From Epinephelus fuscoguttatus (lineage: Eukaryota; Chordata; Actinopteri; Perciformes; Serranidae): a DNA stretch of 64,000 nt. The stretch is from positions 442,001 to 506,000 of the forward strand of contig NC_064773.1 of the NCBI RefSeq assembly GCF_011397635.1. Reading direction: 5' to 3'. The stretch's first letter is position 1; each line of letters begins with the position of its first letter. The position numbers and the translations under genes are program-made. The notes below the pieces were generated by a model, which was given only the letters and a program-made list of their open reading frames with translations, did no database searches and was not told where the DNA came from. Shown here piece by piece: positions 59,304 through 64,000 of the stretch.

Positions 59304-62300
59304 GGTGAGTCCCACACACACACACACACACACACCAGGTGAGTCCCACACACACACATGAGGTGAGTCCCAACCAGTAAGACCAGAGTCCTGATGGATC
59401 TGGAGCCTTGAGGTCTATGTGACATGAACCAGGTCATCTGACACCAACATCCCACGGCCCCCCTGATCTCTGTCCAGCATGACTCACACAGAGGTGGAGA
59501 TAAATCAGTGTTTGTGTAGATTCCAGTCACATGGAGTCTTTAAGGGGACCCAGAGAGGACTCGTCCATGTTGGATCAAACTGTGTCTGGTCACTGTGCGA
59601 GCTGCTGGGCTCATGTCGGAGCAGCAGAGACAGATAAATCCATAAGTGATTAAACGTCTGTCCTCTGTGTCTGTGTGTGTGTGCAGGTTGGAGGAAGCAG
59701 CCGTCCTCACATATTCTCCAGCTGTTCATCCCGTCATCATCGCCGTGTGCTGTTTCCTCATCATCGTGGCCATGGTTGGATACTGCGGCACGCTCAGATG
59801 CAACCTGCTGCTGCTGTCCTGGGTACGTCTTCATCTTGTTATCTGTATGGCCAATCAGCTGAGAGATGACCCACTGTCAGAGTCACCGTGTTTCTGTCCG
59901 TAAACTGAACCTCAGTGACTTTATGTCAATCACACAGCTGTACCTTAAGGATGTGACGTCATTCGAGGGGCGCTAATACAATTTGATATGAACTGCTCTA
60001 TGAAGGTGTGTTGGCAGGATAAATGTACATGTCCAATAGTCTTCCTCCTTGCACTTACATTTGTGCGTACGCTTTTGTTTTATTCACAAATGTACGATAA
60101 ATGATGAACACAAATCTGAGACAGTCGATCTCCTGTTCACGAACAAACACAAAGTGTTGGAGAAAACCTGTCATAATCATTCCTGAAAAAATCGCTCATC
60201 ACATTTTATCTGACAGAAGGGTCCAGTTTGAGGCGGAGTAGAGGAGTAATCAGATTACTAATGACTGTAAACAGTAACCAGGTAACAGCAGAGCAGGTAA
60301 ACACGTCCACCTGTGTCTCACCTGGTTCCTCCTGTCACCTGTTCAAGAGATGAAAGGAGCTGCAGGTGAACTGTGAACACAGGTTGGTCTGTCTCTGCTC
60401 CGCTCAGTGAGACACATCACCTGTCTGCTGTCACCTGGGGGGGCGGGGCCAGGTGTCAGGTGTCTCCATTGTCCCCCAGAGAAGAGATAAGATTGTCCCT
60501 GAAAGACGAGACGATGGGAGACAGAGAGCAGCTTCAGTCTGTTGAGCTACTGCAACAGGCAGAGACAGGAAGTGAACCCACCGTCCCTCAGTCACTGCGG
60601 AGACACCCAGGAGACGACATCACCCACTGTCCCTCAGTCACTGCGGAGACACCCGGGAGACGACATCACCCACCGTCCCTCAGTCACTACGGAGACACCC
60701 GGGAGACGACATCACCCACCGTCCCTCAGTCACTGCGGAGACACCCGGGAGACGACATCACCCACCGTCCCTCAGTCACTGCGGAGACACCCGGGAGACG
60801 ACATCACCCACCGTCCCTCAGTCACTGCGGAGACACCCGGGAGACGACATCACCCACCGTCCCTCAGTCACTGCGGAGACACCCGGGAGACGACATCACC
60901 CACCGTCCCTCAGTCACTGCGGAGACACCCAGGAGACGACATCACCCACCGTCCCTCAGTCACTGCGGAGACACCCGGGAGCCAACATCACCCACAATAA
61001 CATTATAATCATAACTCGCAGCATTCACAGACAAACACTTGTCTTTATCTGGACACATTTCCCCCACAAATACAACATGCTAACGTTATTAGCACAAGCC
61101 TATGGCATTTTACATTGTATACATTAGCCTAGCAGCTAACAGACTTTTCCTCCTCTCATATGAAGCCAGGGACAACAGCAACATGTAACAAAGGTAACAT
61201 CACAAAATTCGGCTCCATTACAGCTCACAAGGTTCACTGACAAAACAACTGTCTTATACTAAACACGTTTTCAACACTTATGCTAACATTATTAGCATAA
61301 GCCTATGGCAGTTTTCCTCTACTCATATGAAGTCAGGATAAATCACACACAGGACTTCATTTATTGTTTCTTATCTGCGAAATCAAAGCAAATAAAATCT
61401 TTGTTTCCACTGAAGGAAATGGTTTTTAGTTTACAAACATAAACAGGAAGTCTGCGTTGCTGTGATGAGAGGTTACATTTCCGAGGAGCTGCACGTTAAG
61501 GCCCTGACACACCAAGCCGACGGTCAGCCGTCGACCAAAGTCGGGCCGTCGGTGAGCGTCTGTCGGCCTAGTTTTTGTGGTGTGTCCCGCACCGTCGGCA
61601 CTTTGGCGTCTGCGTCTTTTCGGCCAATTGAGCATGTTGAATTGGCGGCGGAGCTTGTCGGTGAGAGAGATCACTCTGATTGGCTGTTCAGGTTTTATTT
61701 CCTCGCCCCTGTAGCGAGTGAATCTGCCTGTAGTGAAACCGGGGCTAACCGGTGCTTCCTCCTCAGGCTCCACTTCACTCAGCTGCCCCACAGACCCGCT
61801 GCTTCTTCACACTTTAACCTGAATAACAAACCGGAGCTAGCTGGGAGCGGCTAGCGGAGCGTTAGCCACAGCATGACCGGAGGGAAGCACAGCCAGTTAG
61901 CCTCCGCTAGTCTCTGAGCTAGCCCCGGCTCTCCGTTTGGATCCAACCGGAGCACCGAGCCCTGGTTTGTTATTCAGGTTAAAGTGGGAAGAAGCAGCGG
62001 GTTTATCGGGCAGCTGAGTGAAGTGGAGCCTGCGGAGGAAACACCGGGACCGTCTGGATGTAATAGTCCGTGGAGGTGCTGCGGTGCTCGGCTGCACAGA
62101 TAGGAAACCCCTCGGCTGACAGGATGTACCACTCTCTCACTCCGCTCTCTCTCACGCAGGCGCAAAACGTACGTGCTACTTGGCCGTCGGATGTAGTCCG
62201 TGTAGTGTGTTCAAATGCAACTGACACAGGGCGACGTGAGGCGACGCAACAGTTGGCTTTCGTCGCTGCTAGTTATCTGATGTCGGTTTGGTGTGTCCGC

Positions 62301-62565
62301 ACCTTTAGGCTGCGGTGAAGAGTATGTAGCGTATGTGTCCACTCAGAGCTGACGCTGCAGGTGCAGTGTTGATTCACTGCAGAAGTTAAAATCCTGTTCA
62401 ACATGTCATCAAACGTCTCACCTGTCCTGTCCATGATCCCGTCCTGACGCCTGTCCCTTGAACACAGACGGCTTAAAGATGAGACGACTCTGCTTCATTC
62501 CATGAGTGAACCTTTCACACAGAATGATAATAAATTAAATCTGTTTCAGTGTAGCGCCACCTGTA

Positions 62566-62612
<47 letters not shown>

Positions 62613-63495
62613 CACTCACCTGGCCTCCAGTAAGTCACTGTGTGATGTTTCCATGCAGCAGATCTGAGGTCAGTTATAAATACGTCCTTCTGATGACTCT
62701 GACCTTTGACCCTCAACATGTAAATATTTTCTGACAGTGTACCGTTCACCTCCACTGTTTCCACCTGCAGTCTTACCTCTGTGTGTGTGTATGTGTGTGT
62801 GTGTGAGGTCAAAGGTCGTTGACACACAGTCTGAACATGTGTGTGTTTTTGTGTTTCAGTATTTCTGCAGTCTGCTGGTGATCTTCTGCGTGGAGCTGGC
62901 GAGCGCCGTGTGGACCTACGACGAGGTGGCAACATGCACACATCACGTTATGTCAGATGACAACACTACTGATGATGATGATGATGTGACAGGTTTTTGT
63001 CCCTCTCACTCTGTTGTAGTTTTTTTTCCTAACATGATAATACTGAGTGAGTGTTGGCTCCGCCCCCTTGTGTGTAGTGGACCAATCAGAGAGGAGGTAG
63101 TGAGCAGCTGCAGACGGGTTCAGTTACAAACACGTCTCACTGCTAAGAATAAACTGAAATGTCAAACACGCTGCTCTCAGATCAGATCCTGTTACACACC
63201 CCGACACTGAGACACAACAAGTACACAACTAACACACCGAGGACACAACAGGTACACAATAACTACACAACATGAAGCTCTATAATCATGTCAACAACGA
63301 CATTAAATTAACATGCAGAAGAAGCATCAGCATCAGATCATCAGACTGAGCAGCAGCAGCAGCTGTTGTTGTTTGTTGTTTACCTGCAGGCTGACCTCAC
63401 TATCTCACCTGAGCTCTGTCTCTACAGGCCTCACCTGCCTCAGGGGGTTGTGGGTATTGTAGTCAGGATGAATGGTTTCTTATCAGCACAGAGCT

Positions 63496-63538
<43 letters not shown>

Positions 63539-63748
63539 GGCTGACCTGGGGACAGGTGATGACCTCACAGTCCATAAACTGTAGAGACACATTCAGTTTG
63601 GTGACATCAGCGGGGACACACTAACGCAGGCCATCACATCACAGGCCCCGCCCACCTCTGCTGCCCTCAGGTACACACTGCAGGGTTCAGGTCACACACA
63701 GGAGGAGACACCTGAGCAGGTGTGACACCTCTCTGAGATAGACTAAAG

Positions 63749-63797
<49 letters not shown>

Positions 63798-63908
63798 CAG
63801 CCGTCGGTGCAGCGCTCTGATATGATCAGCCTGAAGTCTCGGATGCCAAACTTCGGCCTGCAGCGTTACCAGTGGCTCACACATACCTGGAACAGCTTCC
63901 AGACCGAG
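56717..63908 (+). CDS. tspan12: tspan12, tetraspanin-12 (5' half; gene continues off right edge)
   Basis: Five coding exons give 153 of the roughly 305 residues of the family. [20 protein letters not shown] begins TM1 with the juxtamembrane Cys residues that are palmitoylated in tetraspanins. TM2 is about residues 64-84 ([20 protein letters not shown]). TM3 is about 97-114 ([17 protein letters not shown]). The start of the large extracellular loop follows ([20 protein letters not shown]). The CCG-containing exon lies beyond 64000. TSPAN12 is a plasma-membrane co-factor of Norrin/FZD4/LRP5 beta-catenin signalling in retinal vessels. At the exon 4/5 join the protein is three residues shorter than mammalian TSPAN12. 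Introns are rich in repeats. Confidence 0.97.
57365..58905. repeat. 1.5-kb GAAGTTTGCAGTT minisatellite with higher-order units, tspan12 intron 1
   Basis: Short units (GTTGAAGTTTACA, GTTGCAGTTTGCA, GCTAAAGTTGAA) are grouped into a block of about 0.26 kb that recurs (compare 57792 and 58056). Purine/thymine strand bias is marked. Confidence 0.95.
59127..59170. repeat. (TG)n in place of the polypyrimidine tract, tspan12 exon 2 acceptor
   Basis: TG units (one A interruption) run to seven bases before the exon; only TCTCCAG separates repeat and exon. Confidence 0.95.
59178..59260 (+). CDS. tspan12: tspan12 coding exon 2
   Basis: 83 bases; [20 protein letters not shown] then LTLTAHT, donor CAG/GTGAGT. 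Matches LMSISVLAVSAW of mammals. Confidence 0.97.
59261..59375 (+). repeat. Tandemly repeated 5' splice site plus (CA)n
   Basis: The donor GTGAGTCCCACACAC at 59261 recurs at 59305, 59339 and 59363, each preceded by GG or AGG and joined by (CA)n. All four are consensus-grade donors within about 108 bases. Confidence 0.93.
59687..59822 (+). CDS. tspan12: tspan12 coding exon 3
   Basis: 136 bases; acceptor GTGCAG, donor [29 protein letters not shown], then [16 protein letters not shown]2 with the tetraspanin GYCG signature. Confidence 0.98.
60575..60995. repeat. 46-bp minisatellite (about nine copies), tspan12 intron 3
   Basis: CACTGCGGAGACACCCGGGA plus GACGACATCACCCACCGTCC and CTCAGT; copies are almost identical, so it is probably variable in the population. 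ORFs across it are artefacts. Confidence 0.96.
61496..62308. mobile_element. Foldback-type DNA element, tspan12 intron 3
   Basis: Ends share AAGG-N2-3-GACACACCAA-N-CCGAC as inverted repeats (left from 61496, right to 62308). Inside, 61751-61833 and 61963-62046 are inverted copies of each other (the same peptide LHFTQLP...[10 protein letters not shown] reads on opposite strands). GC-rich and non-coding; the superfamily is not determined. Confidence 0.75.
62569..62804. repeat. (CA)n at 62569-62610 and (TG)n at 62780-62804, tspan12 intron 3
   Basis: Complementary runs about 170 bases apart, just upstream of exon 4. Confidence 0.93.
62860..62925 (+). CDS. tspan12: tspan12 coding exon 4
   Basis: 22 codons, [20 protein letters not shown] then DE (TM3). 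Acceptor TTTCAG. The donor GAG/GTGGCA is weak at +3 to +5 but keeps phase 0 into exon 5. Confidence 0.93.
63499..63537. repeat. (CA)n microsatellite, tspan12 intron 4
   Basis: About 19 units. Confidence 0.95.
63751..63796. repeat. (GT)23 directly before tspan12 exon 5
   Basis: Only TCAG separates the repeat from the exon, so it replaces the normal polypyrimidine tract. Confidence 0.97.
63801..63908 (+). CDS. tspan12: tspan12 coding exon 5
   Basis: 36 codons; [20 protein letters not shown] then [16 protein letters not shown], donor GAG/GTCAGA. This is the first part of the large extracellular loop, phase 0 at both ends. Confidence 0.96.
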
Positions 63909-63916
63909 GTCAGAGG

Positions 63917-63918
<2 letters not shown>

Positions 63919-63967
<49 letters not shown>
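63919..63967. repeat. (AC)24 directly after tspan12 exon 5
   Basis: Starts ten bases inside the intron and is complementary to the (GT)23 before the exon. Confidence 0.97.
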
Positions 63968-63970
<3 letters not shown>

Positions 63971-64000
63971 TGTGGTGGTCACGTGACCCGTGTGCTGACA

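Noticed and set aside
61462-62318. ORFs on both strands with near-identical peptides
   Set aside because: Explained by the inverted arms of a non-coding foldback element.

Overview
The window is vertebrate nuclear DNA, almost certainly from a teleost fish and probably a spiny-rayed (percomorph-type) one. This is inferred from split genes with GT-AG introns whose proteins match vertebrate families, teleost-type interspersed repeats (L2/Rex1-like LINE tails, PIF/Harbinger, hAT MITEs, a THAP fragment), very many (CA)n/(GT)n runs, and compact introns. No searches were run. Family calls rest on reading the translated exons and on splice phases that match across every junction.

Four genes are present in one conserved block. 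From left to right they are: the first exon of a probable wnt16 (minus, 6068-6159; the rest lies off the left edge), complete cped1 (minus, 20 coding exons, 35547 down to 9570, 962 aa), complete ing3 (minus, 12 exons, 53786 down to 44024, 418 aa), and the first five coding exons of tspan12 (plus, 56717 to 63908; 153 aa, the rest off the right edge). This is the same order and relative orientation as human 7q31.31 (TSPAN12-ING3-CPED1-WNT16), here reversed. ing3 and tspan12 are head to head, with about 2.9 kb between their start codons.

Region by region: 1-6067 is presumed wnt16 intron 1, dominated by a 3.3-kb 21-bp minisatellite. The region 6160-6430 looks like the wnt16 promoter (two CCAAT boxes around a full CRE). 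The region 6431-9569 is intergenic, with a degenerate ACTAGT-rich array. cped1 fills 9570-35547, and its introns hold at least six separate tandem arrays, a LINE interrupted by another insertion, and a THAP fragment. The region 35548-44023 is intergenic, with a 1.7-kb 24-bp array, an L2/Rex1-like LINE and a 22-bp array. ing3 introns hold a decayed PIF/Harbinger copy with recognisable ends and a second Harbinger fragment split by a hAT MITE with a perfect 8-bp target duplication. tspan12 introns hold a 1.5-kb higher-order array, a 46-bp array and a foldback DNA element.

The genes do not form an operon. wnt16 (Wnt ligand) and tspan12 (Norrin/FZD4 co-factor) both act on Frizzled/beta-catenin signalling. 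cped1 is a secretory-pathway PC-esterase-like protein. ing3 is a PHD-finger subunit of NuA4/TIP60 acetyltransferase. The most interesting signals are: an Arg where CPED1 should have the catalytic-type His of its DxxH motif; (TG)n/(AC)n pairs tightly bracketing tspan12 exons 2 and 5; a quadrupled GTGAGT 5' splice site after tspan12 exon 2; a pure (AC)54 run ten bases inside ing3 intron 8; and an unusual crowd of mutually unrelated minisatellites. I found no convincing new multigene system.
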